A DNA stretch of 52,618 nucleotides from positions 1-52,618 of IMG/VR virus record IMGVR_UViG_3300005527_000074; one strand, given 5' to 3'. Below are positions 22,897 to 30,529 of this stretch, in pieces. Position 1 is the first letter of the stretch; each line of letters opens with the position of its first letter. The notes beneath the pieces were generated by a model, which did no database searches, had not been told where the DNA came from, and was given only the letters and a program-made list of their open reading frames with translations. The stretch comes from a virus. The translations under genes were made by a program, and so were the position numbers.

Positions 22897-25041
22897 ATGA
22901 CATTTTTTTACAACTTAAACAAAAAGCTGGACGAGATCCGCGCCACTCCTGAACTCACTCACAAGCAGTTAAATGAACGTGACATGAGCCGTGCGGCCAA
23001 AGGCTATGAAAAGTACGGCAAAGAAGGTATGGAAGCCTTGGCCAAAGCTGGCCGTGAAGGCAAAGCATTAGACCCAATTCGCAACAAGTACGACAAGTAT
23101 GACAACAAAGAAGTAGACGAAGGCATGGGCGACATGATGGCAACTGCTGGTGCTAAGTTAAAAGGTTTAAAAGCCAACATTACCAAGAATCCTGCTGATC
23201 GACAATCTGCGGTTGATGCTCACAGAGGGATCATGAAGAAAGAACTTTCAAAAGTTAAGCCTGGCGACCGTCCTGAACTTGGAGGCCCGTCAGAGCGTTA
23301 TCGTAATGCACAGCACAGTATGGCTACGCATAAAATTGGTCTAGATAACAACATGGAAGAAGGCATGAGAGACATGGCCAAGAAAGTTGGCGGTATGGCC
23401 AAGAAAGTTGGCGGCGCTGTGTTGAACAAACTGGGCCACGGCGACGATGCTGACATGATGCGTGACTTGCAACGCAAGATGGGTGTGCCACAAACTGGTA
23501 TGAAGCCAGGCGCCGAACCCAATCCCAAGCAAGTTAAAGAAAAAATGTCACCAACTAAGGCCAAAAGTTTTGCTGCACTTGCTGAGCCCAAAGACAAAAT
23601 TACTTTTGCTGACAAGATTGCTGGTGCCAAAAAAGAAGTTGACGAAATGCTAGGCGATGTAGCCGCAGAAGCCATGAAGGGCGCACTGCGTGGCGGTCAA
23701 AAGAAATTGGACAAAAATCACAACGGCAAACTAGACGCTAACGACTTTGCTATGTTGCGCAAAGGCGGCAAACAAGAAACTGACGAAGGCTGGGATGACA
23801 TGCTTAAAGACGTCGATCGTCGACGTGGGCAAATGAAAACTGGCGAAAAGATCAAAGGTCACAAAGGCGAAATTGAAAAGACTGCCACTGGCATTCGTCA
23901 CACACGTAGCTATGATTCCAAAACTGGTGAAACTGACACTGGTGATGATACTCCAGCATCAGGAGAAAAACGCGGTCGTGGTCGTCCCAAGAAAGCTAGC
24001 GGACCATCACAAGAACGTGTGACTGCAAAATCTCGCAAATCAGATCGTACCACATGGCAAAAGAAAACCAACGAAAGTGACAACGAAAGCGACGACGTCA
24101 AACAGGCCATGGCCGTGTTGAAAAAAGCCGGCTATAAAGTTAGCAAAGCAGCCGCAGGTGCTGAAGAGCTTGACGAAAAAGCAGTAAGCAAAGCACAACA
24201 ACGTTTTATGGGCATGGTGCATGCCACACAAAAAGGTGAAAAAGCTCCCAGCAAAGAAGTTGGCAAAGTTGCCAAGACCATGAAGAAAAAAGATGCTGAA
24301 GATTTTGCAAGTACCAAACACAAAGGTTTGCCAGAGAAGAAAAAATCTGAAGCCAAGAAAGAAAAAACCGAAGAGTCTAGCACCACAGCAGGTTCTGTAG
24401 CACCTGCCACTTCTGGTGGCAGCAAAGGTGGATTTAGTTTTGGCAAAGGCATTTATGATTCAATCAATCGTGATCTTGAGGCCATGATTGCCGAAAGCAT
24501 GAGCGTGAACATGAGTGACTCCACAGAAGGTGGCAAGAGCCTGACCATCACAGCGTCTGACGAAGATGCACTTAAATTAGGCATGCTGTTGAAAAACGCA
24601 GGTCTTGGCGGTGGCGATGACGAAGGCAGCTACATGGGCAGTAAAGTTTCTTGCCCAACCTGTGGCAGCGGCGATTGCGGCTGTGGTGACATTGAAAAAG
24701 AGATTGATGAAAACGCACCAGACTGGCCCACAGACAAAGAAGGTACAGAAGATTCTATGATGTATAGTGGTGGATTGAACGGGCCCAAGTCAACTGGTCA
24801 GACCACTGTGCCTGTGATTGCTAGCCAGGAAGAACGTCAACACACATACGAAGAAGATGAACTGGCACGTTTGCGTGAAATGGCCGGTATCAAAGAAGGC
24901 AAAAAGCCAGACTTCTTGGACATGGACAAAGATGGCGACAAAAAAGAGCCCATGAAGAAAGCTGTCAAAGACAAAGAAGACAAAAAAGTTGAAGAAAGCA
25001 TTCTTGACTTGAGTCATCTTTGGACAGCCTACAAGGGGTAA
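22897..25041 (+). CDS. Large Lys/Glu-rich virion-type protein with DUF3008, AT-hook and EF-hand-like motifs
   Basis: This 714-aa, highly charged, low-complexity protein starts MTFFYNLNKKLDEIRATPE. It contains a 21-bp tandem duplication encoding MAKKVGG twice (nt 23374-23415). An EF-hand-like loop DKNHNGKLDANDF lies near residue 271, and a GRGRPKK AT-hook near 361. A DUF3008-like block spans residues ~428-482 (SKAQQRFMGMVHATQKGEKA ... DFASTKHKGLPEK). IAES, a possible prohead-protease site, is near 533, a CPTCGSGDCGCG cluster near 586-597, and a second acidic DMDKDGDKK loop near 674. A DNA-associated internal head protein would fit, but the function is unknown. Confidence 0.6.
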   Translation: MTFFYNLNKKLDEIRATPELTHKQLNERDMSRAAKGYEKYGKEGMEALAKAGREGKALDPIRNKYDKYDNKEVDEGMGDMMATAGAKLKGLKANITKNPADRQSAVDAHRGIMKKELSKVKPGDRPELGGPSERYRNAQHSMATHKIGLDNNMEEGMRDMAKKVGGMAKKVGGAVLNKLGHGDDADMMRDLQRKMGVPQTGMKPGAEPNPKQVKEKMSPTKAKSFAALAEPKDKITFADKIAGAKKEVDEMLGDVAAEAMKGALRGGQKKLDKNHNGKLDANDFAMLRKGGKQETDEGWDDMLKDVDRRRGQMKTGEKIKGHKGEIEKTATGIRHTRSYDSKTGETDTGDDTPASGEKRGRGRPKKASGPSQERVTAKSRKSDRTTWQKKTNESDNESDDVKQAMAVLKKAGYKVSKAAAGAEELDEKAVSKAQQRFMGMVHATQKGEKAPSKEVGKVAKTMKKKDAEDFASTKHKGLPEKKKSEAKKEKTEESSTTAGSVAPATSGGSKGGFSFGKGIYDSINRDLEAMIAESMSVNMSDSTEGGKSLTITASDEDALKLGMLLKNAGLGGGDDEGSYMGSKVSCPTCGSGDCGCGDIEKEIDENAPDWPTDKEGTEDSMMYSGGLNGPKSTGQTTVPVIASQEERQHTYEEDELARLREMAGIKEGKKPDFLDMDKDGDKKEPMKKAVKDKEDKKVEESILDLSHLWTAYKG

Positions 25042-25044
25042 ACT

Positions 25045-25215
25045 ATGACATACAAACCTTACAATGAAAATTTAAACACACCCACCCAGCAGAATCCTCA
25101 CAGTCCTGCTACCAGTGGGTACAAGCAACAACCAGTGGAAATTCCTGGAGTGTTGCATCAAACACGTGAGTTGTTTCAACCTGTGGTGATTCAACCCAAT
25201 CAGGATAGCAAATAA
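25045..25215 (+). CDS. Small hypothetical protein, 56 aa
   Basis: A short frame of 56 codons, MTYKPYNENLNTPTQQ ... VVIQPNQDSK, fills the gap between the 714-aa and 96-aa genes. It starts 3 nt after the preceding stop, and its TAA overlaps the ATG of the next gene by one base (TAATG). AAGGGG lies 7-8 nt upstream of its ATG. It is Gln/Pro/Asn-rich and probably unstructured. The tight packing on both sides is the main argument that it is real. Confidence 0.65.
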   Translation: MTYKPYNENLNTPTQQNPHSPATSGYKQQPVEIPGVLHQTRELFQPVVIQPNQDSK

Positions 25216-25505
25216 TGGCCAATGTATACACATCACTGAGCAATGCCACAGTGTACACTGACAAGTTAGAAATTACCACTAACGCAGCCAATGCCTGGGT
25301 GCAAGTGTATGCAGTTGCATTGGGCACAGCCGCCGCAGTTGGTAACTTGTATAATGTGCCATTTAATATTCCAGCTAACACTGTATACCAGCTGTATGCG
25401 GGATCAGGTAACAAAGTCACTGTTGTGTGCTCAGGAACATTCACTGCACTTGAGCTTGGAACAGCCAGTTCAGCCACATCTGGAGTGATTGGTGGCGGCA
25501 GCTGA
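25215..25505 (+). CDS. Small beta-rich structural protein
   Basis: A 96-aa Ala/Thr/Val-rich protein (MANVYTSLSNATVYTDKLEI ... GVIGGGS) that looks like one beta-sandwich domain: ITTNAANAWVQVYAVALG, PFNIPANTVYQLYAGSG, NKVTVVCSGTFTALELG. It could be a capsid decoration or small tail protein. It starts inside the stop codon of the 56-aa gene. I do not recognise a named family. Confidence 0.55.
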   Translation: MANVYTSLSNATVYTDKLEITTNAANAWVQVYAVALGTAAAVGNLYNVPFNIPANTVYQLYAGSGNKVTVVCSGTFTALELGTASSATSGVIGGGS

Positions 25506-25507
25506 TC

Positions 25508-25882
25508 ATGCGAGCTCGCGAATTTTTGGCAGAGAAAAAAGTTGGCGATATCAGCAATCGTCTGCGATATGCCACTCGCGGCTTGCATAAATTTCGCGAT
25601 GGTCAGTTTGCTGACCGTATCTATGAACTCAATCGTATCATGATGGCTGTGGCCAGCAATGATGGTCAAGAATTTGTAAATGAAATTGATGCCGAAAGCT
25701 GGGCTGGTAGAAACGATGTGGCAGCACCTTACACTCAAGAAGAAGCTGACATGTTGAAGTTGGCTTACAAAGCCGTGGGTAGCAAACACCATGATCTCAA
25801 CCATGGTGACATGCGCAGCCAAGAACATCCTGCTGTAAATGTTGCCAGTCCCATGCAAGCATTCAAAGGGTATCCGCGATGA
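25508..25882 (+). CDS. Conserved phage protein with MRAREFLAE N-terminus
   Basis: A 124-aa protein of a family seen widely in aquatic T4-like phages. It has MRAREFLAEKKVGD, GLHKFRDGQFADRIYELNR, MMAVASNDGQEF, PYTQEEADMLKLAYKAVGS and ends in SPMQAFKGYPR. The N-terminus resembles a T4 capsid-targeting peptide with a gp21-type cleavage site after FLAE. The last residues nearly repeat those of the next gene (SPIKAFKGYPR), and the two genes overlap by 4 nt. An internal head protein role is a hypothesis; the biochemical function is unknown. Confidence 0.65.
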   Translation: MRAREFLAEKKVGDISNRLRYATRGLHKFRDGQFADRIYELNRIMMAVASNDGQEFVNEIDAESWAGRNDVAAPYTQEEADMLKLAYKAVGSKHHDLNHGDMRSQEHPAVNVASPMQAFKGYPR

Positions 25883-26268
25883 GAGCTCGTGAATTCATTG
25901 CTGAACAAGCAGCTATTTTGCCATCAGAGCAAGCAGACCCTATGCGTTACACTTATGTAATCCCTGGACTCAGTGCCGCTGATCCCTATCGCAATTATAG
26001 ATTTGGTGTGGCCATTGCTCGAGCAAGAAGTGATCATGGAAAAGATGGTGTAAATGATCGTATGCCAGCCTGGCACGATGAAACAGCATTTGGCGAACAC
26101 GGTGTCATAGCCGGCATGGTACCCGGCGTCGACAAGGTAATTGACGCTGCATTAAAAATGACCAAAACCCCTGGCGGCAAACGACTAGTATCTACTCCCA
26201 CTAGTACAGAGCCAGACTTTGTAGACAAAACAAGCCCAATAAAAGCATTCAAAGGATATCCAAGATGA
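25879..26268 (+). CDS. Conserved phage protein with MRAREFIAE N-terminus
   Basis: A 129-aa protein, coupled by an ATGA overlap. It starts MRAREFIAEQAAILPSEQ and has YVIPGLSAADPYRNYRFGVA, HGVIAGMVPGVDKVIDAALK and a TPGGKRLVSTPTSTEP segment, ending SPIKAFKGYPR. The same arrangement is known from uncharacterised proteins of aquatic T4-like phages. N- and C-terminal peptides are shared with the preceding gene while the middles differ, as if both ends are recognition tags. It overlaps the next gene by 4 nt. Confidence 0.65.
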   Translation: MRAREFIAEQAAILPSEQADPMRYTYVIPGLSAADPYRNYRFGVAIARARSDHGKDGVNDRMPAWHDETAFGEHGVIAGMVPGVDKVIDAALKMTKTPGGKRLVSTPTSTEPDFVDKTSPIKAFKGYPR

Positions 26269-26621
26269 GAGCAGCAGAAATACTACGCCAAATGGCCGAC
26301 ATGATTGACGCAAAATCGCAACCACAGCAAGTAGCACATTCGCACAGCCCGCCTGGTAATTCAGATTTGGTTCCAGTGCCAACAGATGTATTCTTGCCAC
26401 CCTTGCAAGGCAAGTACGAGTTGCTGAAAAAAGCAGTAGGCGTTGAAAACGAATTTGACGAAAATGCTGCCAACATTGACAAAGATCCTGAAGCTTCAAA
26501 TCACAAAGTCACTCCCATGAGCACTGACGAAACTGATGCTTTAGAACGCATGAAAAAAGCTGCCGGAGTAAATGCATTTGTCACACACGAACTCAGCGAC
26601 GACGAACCGTTAGAAAATTAA
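26265..26621 (+). CDS. Conserved small acidic phage protein
   Basis: A 118-aa protein coupled by a 4-nt overlap. It begins with a helix MRAAEILRQMADMIDAKSQ, followed by a His/Pro-rich linker, VFLPPLQGKYELLKKAVGVE, and DALERMKKAAGVNAF, ending LSDDEPLEN. The two LLKKAVGV and MKKAAGV helices look like an internal duplication. The family occurs next to MRAREF-type genes in aquatic T4-like phages without a known role. It is probably part of the same structural operon. Confidence 0.6.
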   Translation: MRAAEILRQMADMIDAKSQPQQVAHSHSPPGNSDLVPVPTDVFLPPLQGKYELLKKAVGVENEFDENAANIDKDPEASNHKVTPMSTDETDALERMKKAAGVNAFVTHELSDDEPLEN

Positions 26622-26631
26622 GGAGTCTGCG

Positions 26632-28068
26632 ATGAGCTTTATCCAGAACCTTTTTACCAGCCGAGACAACAACGCCAACGCTGAGACCTATGTGGGTCAG
26701 CAAGATCGACTGTGGTGGAATCCTGATGTTAACGCATTTTACGTTAACACTGCTAATACGCCAGGCGGAACTCCTGTGAGTTTGGCCAACACTGCCAACA
26801 TTGTTTTAGATACAGCAACTATTACAGGCAATCTCACAGTGTTAGGCAACATATCCCCTGCTGCTAATAACAAAGTTGGCGGTATTGCACCTGGACCGGG
26901 TATTAACATTTCTAACATTGGTCTGCTCACAATTGACTCGGCTGGTCTGCCTGTTAGTTTTGGAGACTTTTATGCTAACGTAAATCAGTTGAGCATGGTC
27001 AATGAGAATGAAGCCATGTACTTGGTATCTAATGGTACAGGCAATATCAATCTCATTGGCGGTGTAAACTTCTACAAACCCAACGGATTTCCTCCATCTA
27101 CGGAACCTTTTTTTAGAGCCAAGAGTGACGGACAATTGAGAATTTTAGTGCCAGCCGAAGATCCCATTGAAGGTGGTATAGAAATCATTGGAAGTTCCAC
27201 AGGCAATTACATTGCCCCAGGCGCCTCTGGTGCCATGCTACAACTCACAGGAAATCCTGGGATACCGACTCGCTTTTATATAGACGGCAATGGTGAATAT
27301 TCCAGTATTGTAGGTCGTCGATACAACGGCAATGTTGCTGTGCCCACGCAGGTCCTAGCTGGACAAGATGTGTTACGAATCAACTCAACTGCGGCCACAA
27401 ATCTTGGCGGCGGCAACGTGGGCAACGTGGCCATGGCACAGATTCGTACCACAGCATTGGAAAATCAAACAGCCACAGCACAAGGTTCGTCAATCACGTT
27501 TACTGTCACAGCCATTGGATCGGCAGCAAGTGCCAGAGTAGATGTGGCCAATGTCACAGTGGCCAACGGCATCACAGCTACCAAATTTACCACTGCTGGC
27601 ACAGTATCAGCTACTGGTAACATCACTGGTGGTAACTTAACCACAGTGGGCATTACATCAACTGGATCATTGACTGCGTCAACCACAATCAGTGCTACAG
27701 GCAATATCACTGGTGGCAATGTAGCAGCCACCAACTACACTGGTTTGGTTACTCACTCAATTCGTAATGCAGGTGTTGTAACTGGCACCACGTTGACATT
27801 GAATGTTACCACAGACGACATTGTCAAATGCACTTTTTCTGATGCTTTTACAGTGGCATTCAGCAATATTGTTGCTGGCAGAGTAATTACACTTATTGCC
27901 ACCAATACCTCTGGTGCTGATACTGACATTATCACTGCAGGCATTAGCAGTGTAAACATGCAAGGTGATAATACACTTGTGGTTGCACAACAAAGCACAG
28001 CAGTAATTACCTACTACAGTCTTGACGGTGACACTGGTAACATCTATGCCTCAGCAGTTTACGCTTAA
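26632..28068 (+). CDS. Tail fibre-like protein with TGNITGGN repeats
   Basis: A 478-aa protein behind AAGGAG. The first ~55 residues (MSFIQNLFTSRDNNANAETY, then RLWWNPDVNAFYVNT) look like a virion-attachment domain, followed by beta-rich sequence. Residues ~320-365 contain the same SATGNITGGN units as the fibre gene at the left edge. The C-terminus (VKCTFSDAFTVAFSNIVAG ... GNIYASAVYA) differs from that protein. It is probably a second fibre or an attachment module for interchangeable tips. Confidence 0.7.
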   Translation: MSFIQNLFTSRDNNANAETYVGQQDRLWWNPDVNAFYVNTANTPGGTPVSLANTANIVLDTATITGNLTVLGNISPAANNKVGGIAPGPGINISNIGLLTIDSAGLPVSFGDFYANVNQLSMVNENEAMYLVSNGTGNINLIGGVNFYKPNGFPPSTEPFFRAKSDGQLRILVPAEDPIEGGIEIIGSSTGNYIAPGASGAMLQLTGNPGIPTRFYIDGNGEYSSIVGRRYNGNVAVPTQVLAGQDVLRINSTAATNLGGGNVGNVAMAQIRTTALENQTATAQGSSITFTVTAIGSAASARVDVANVTVANGITATKFTTAGTVSATGNITGGNLTTVGITSTGSLTASTTISATGNITGGNVAATNYTGLVTHSIRNAGVVTGTTLTLNVTTDDIVKCTFSDAFTVAFSNIVAGRVITLIATNTSGADTDIITAGISSVNMQGDNTLVVAQQSTAVITYYSLDGDTGNIYASAVYA

Positions 28069-28087
28069 AATTTTAAAGAACTAACCA

Positions 28088-28366
28088 ATGGCCAATACAC
28101 CACCACCCTACGCAGACATCACAGGCATCTCTCGTGCTGTGATGAAAGACAATGCACAAGTGACATTAGCAGGCTACAACGGTAATGCCAGACCTGGCGA
28201 ACTGGTAGTTGACCAAAGTACTGATCAGGTATACATTGGCAACAGTGCAGGCGCATTAACACAGATTGCTGCTGGTATCAGAAACGGTGGATCTAGCGGA
28301 TTGCCTGCAGGATTTTATCAAATGGCCTACAATCCTACCACGGGTGAAATTGTTTACTACACTTAA
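28088..28366 (+). CDS. Short fibre-associated protein
   Basis: A 92-aa protein starting MANTPPPYADITGISRAVMK. It has a PGELVVDQSTDQVYIGNSAG strand pair typical of the N-terminal repeats of phage tail-fibre and lyase-type proteins, and it ends PTTGEIVYYT. It follows the 478-aa fibre gene by 19 nt and lies at the end of the structural operon. A role as a fibre subunit or collar is inferred from context. Confidence 0.6.
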   Translation: MANTPPPYADITGISRAVMKDNAQVTLAGYNGNARPGELVVDQSTDQVYIGNSAGALTQIAAGIRNGGSSGLPAGFYQMAYNPTTGEIVYYT

Positions 28367-28373
28367 TATCAAT

Positions 28374-28811
28374 ATGAAAAAACTCTTACTACTCTTGTTG
28401 ATCGTTCCTTGCTTGGCCGTTGCACAACCCAAACAACGACCTGGTGTGACCTATGACGCTGTGATCACTAGAGTCATAGACGGTGACACAGTGGCTTTTC
28501 AAGCACCCTTTCTACCAGCACCTCTCAAGCCCGAACTCTCAATCAGAGTTTTTGGTGTTGACACTCCTGAAAAAGGATTCCGCGCTCAGTGTGCTAGTGA
28601 AGCACAGCGTGGCGAAGCAGCCTCGGCCTTTACTAAAGCAGCCGTTGCTCAGGCGTCACAACGACAAGTAGTGCTCATGGACTGGGACAAGTATGGTGGC
28701 CGTGTGCTAGGAGATGTCTTGTTAAACGGACAAAGTCTACGTCAAATGCTTATTGCCAACGGGTTTGCCCGAGAATACTACGGCGAAGCTAAAACTTCTT
28801 GGTGCAACTAA
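28374..28811 (+). CDS. Secreted thermonuclease-like (SNase) protein
   Basis: A 145-aa protein with a Sec-type signal peptide (MKKLLLLLLIVPCLAVAQP, cleavage likely after VAQ or LAVA). The staphylococcal-nuclease fold signature follows: VIDGDTVAFQ, RVFGVDTPEKG (the Arg, Asp, Thr and Glu positions of the active site) and DKYGGRVLGD, whose Arg corresponds to the second catalytic Arg. The family hydrolyses DNA and RNA using Ca2+. I start at ATG 28374 because a longer in-frame ORF from 28266 would bury the signal peptide. A periplasmic location could serve nucleotide scavenging or block incoming DNA; both are inference. Confidence 0.85.
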   Translation: MKKLLLLLLIVPCLAVAQPKQRPGVTYDAVITRVIDGDTVAFQAPFLPAPLKPELSIRVFGVDTPEKGFRAQCASEAQRGEAASAFTKAAVAQASQRQVVLMDWDKYGGRVLGDVLLNGQSLRQMLIANGFAREYYGEAKTSWCN

Positions 28812-28817
28812 AACGCC

Positions 28818-28825
28818 CGTAAATA
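28818..28825 (+). promoter_or_regulatory. Late-type promoter inside a perfect inverted repeat
   Basis: CGTAAATA ends 4 nt before the ATG at 28830. CCCG-TAAATA-CGGG (28816-28829) is a perfect inverted repeat ending exactly at the start codon, as at the gene 16 start. Confidence 0.55.
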
Positions 28826-28829
28826 CGGG

Positions 28830-29978
28830 ATGAAAGAATTTTATTGCGCTGCCCCCTGGCGTGGCCTGCATATCAATCCCCGAGGCGATGTAAAAACCTG
28901 CTGTGCTGGCAACCCCAACATGCTGGGCAACCTCAATACCCAAACCATTGAGCAAATACTTAATAGCAATCTCATGACAGAGATACGCACCAGTTTGGCC
29001 AAAGGTGAGCCACACGAATACTGTTCTAACTGTGTGCGAGCCGAACGCTTTGGTGCAGATTCTGAACGCCAGTGGCACAACAATGTGAATCCCAACTTTG
29101 ACTATACCACAGCCGGAGATCAGTATCACTATCCTGTGATTGTGGATGTGCGTTGGAATACTACATGCAACTTGAGTTGCAATTACTGCGGCGAAGCATG
29201 CAGTTCAAAATGGGCCAGCCTCAAAGGCATTCCATTCAAGTCAGGTGCCCGGCCCTATTATGATAGTGTATGCGACTTCATTGAACAGCATTATGAACAC
29301 ATACACGAAGTAGCACTGGTGGGCGGTGAGCCACTGTTGCTGCCAGAAAACAACAGACTGCTGGACGTTATACCTAAAGATGCTATAGTTACACTAATCA
29401 CAAACTTGAACGTGGACTTAGATTCAAACAAGATATTCCAAAAGTTATCAACTCGCAACCGAGTTGGTTGGAGCATGAGCTTTGACAACACAGGCGAACG
29501 AGTGGAGTATGTGCGACACGGTGCCAGTTGGGAGTTGATCAAAGAGAATCTTTCAAAGATCAAACATCTAATGACCACACAAGGACAGTGGGGCGGCATT
29601 CATGCTGTGTACAACATCTACAATGCTACACGCATCTGCGAACTACGACAGTTTGCTGAAGAAACAGGTACCACAGTGCTGTGGCAAAACTTGTTTCAGC
29701 CTGAATACCTTGATCCATTTTTGCATGGTGCAGGTGTTGCACGAGAAGCCATAGCAGAGATTGAACGATTCTATGAGATGAACATTGCTACACCCGCTGA
29801 ACGTCAGTTCTTTGACAATGCACTGACCACTTATCGCAATAGATTGAATGAAGACAAAGTCAGCAAAATTGACATGGATTTTTGGCGACACATACACGAC
29901 AATGAGTCTAAGTATCATCCAGACAAAGCTGGTGAATTTCAACGACTGTGGCCAGAATTGGCATTCCTATGCAAATAA
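28830..29978 (+). CDS. Radical SAM protein with N-terminal auxiliary-cluster domain (twitch/SPASM-like), copy 1
   Basis: A 382-aa protein. Cysteines at 6, 24, 25, 65 and 68 (FYCAAPW, TCCAG, YCSNC) precede the radical SAM motif C113, C117, C120 (TTCNLSCNYC) and a LVGGEPLLLPENN motif. A SPASM/twitch-like region placed before the barrel is the arrangement of phage 'twitch domain-containing radical SAM' proteins. It is clearly paralogous to the protein at 30526-31665; both have SFDN...EYVR(H/N)GA(S/D)W and end xxLWP(E/K)L. The substrate is unknown. It overlaps the downstream oxygenase-like gene by 10 nt. Confidence 0.85.
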   Translation: MKEFYCAAPWRGLHINPRGDVKTCCAGNPNMLGNLNTQTIEQILNSNLMTEIRTSLAKGEPHEYCSNCVRAERFGADSERQWHNNVNPNFDYTTAGDQYHYPVIVDVRWNTTCNLSCNYCGEACSSKWASLKGIPFKSGARPYYDSVCDFIEQHYEHIHEVALVGGEPLLLPENNRLLDVIPKDAIVTLITNLNVDLDSNKIFQKLSTRNRVGWSMSFDNTGERVEYVRHGASWELIKENLSKIKHLMTTQGQWGGIHAVYNIYNATRICELRQFAEETGTTVLWQNLFQPEYLDPFLHGAGVAREAIAEIERFYEMNIATPAERQFFDNALTTYRNRLNEDKVSKIDMDFWRHIHDNESKYHPDKAGEFQRLWPELAFLCK

Positions 29979-30529
29979 CACCAGTTGATCAAGATCACAA
30001 TTTGTTTGCAATCATAGATTTGGTTCCGCAATCATTGGTGGACAAAATCTTAGAAACTGATTGGCTGAATATGCCTTGGCAACGTCAAGAAGGCCAAGAA
30101 TCTTGGCCCAGACGTCGGATTGACAATTGTGCGCTGTCATGGATAAGTGAATGGGATCAGTATCTTGAACAACACATAGCCGACATTGAACAAGGCATCG
30201 GCCGAAAACTCAATGGCTATCAAGGCACAGCCTGGTGGTTAGACGAGCCAGGGTTCACCTGCGCCATGCACACTGATGGTGAATTGCCAGGAGCAATGCA
30301 GCTGACTTGGATTGGAGCAGACAGTAGATTGGGCACCGCGTTCTATCACTACAAAAATGACGAGACTTTGCGGTATCAGTTTCCCATGCAACCTAACTCT
30401 GGCTATATCATGATAAACACACCAGACAGTTGCGGCACTAGGCATTTACAATGGCACGCTATGTTAACGCCAGTACCCATCAATACTTTTAGGCTGTGCA
30501 GTTACAGCTGGCTATCGGAGAAATTATGA
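29969..30529 (+). CDS. Putative 2OG-Fe(II) oxygenase
   Basis: A 186-aa protein that fits the double-stranded beta-helix oxygenase pattern. The iron ligands would be H101 and D103 (AMHTDGE) and H163 (QWHAM), with R174 as the 2-oxoglutarate anchor (NTFRLCSYSWLSE). GTAFYHYKND and SGYIMINTPDS are the expected intervening strands. I prefer ATG 29969, which overlaps the radical SAM stop codon region by 10 nt, over an in-frame GTG at 29948. Flanked on both sides by paralogous radical SAM genes with overlaps, it is likely to act in the same pathway. Confidence 0.6.
   Translation: MQITPVDQDHNLFAIIDLVPQSLVDKILETDWLNMPWQRQEGQESWPRRRIDNCALSWISEWDQYLEQHIADIEQGIGRKLNGYQGTAWWLDEPGFTCAMHTDGELPGAMQLTWIGADSRLGTAFYHYKNDETLRYQFPMQPNSGYIMINTPDSCGTRHLQWHAMLTPVPINTFRLCSYSWLSEKL

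Noticed and set aside
23700-23760. Dockerin/cellulosome interpretation of the EF-hand-like loop in the 714-aa protein
   Set aside because: Only single isolated loops are present, not the paired 22-residue dockerin repeat, and the context is a phage structural operon.
28266-28373. Longer form of the SNase gene
   Set aside because: It would place 36 residues before a textbook signal peptide and overlap the preceding fibre-associated gene.
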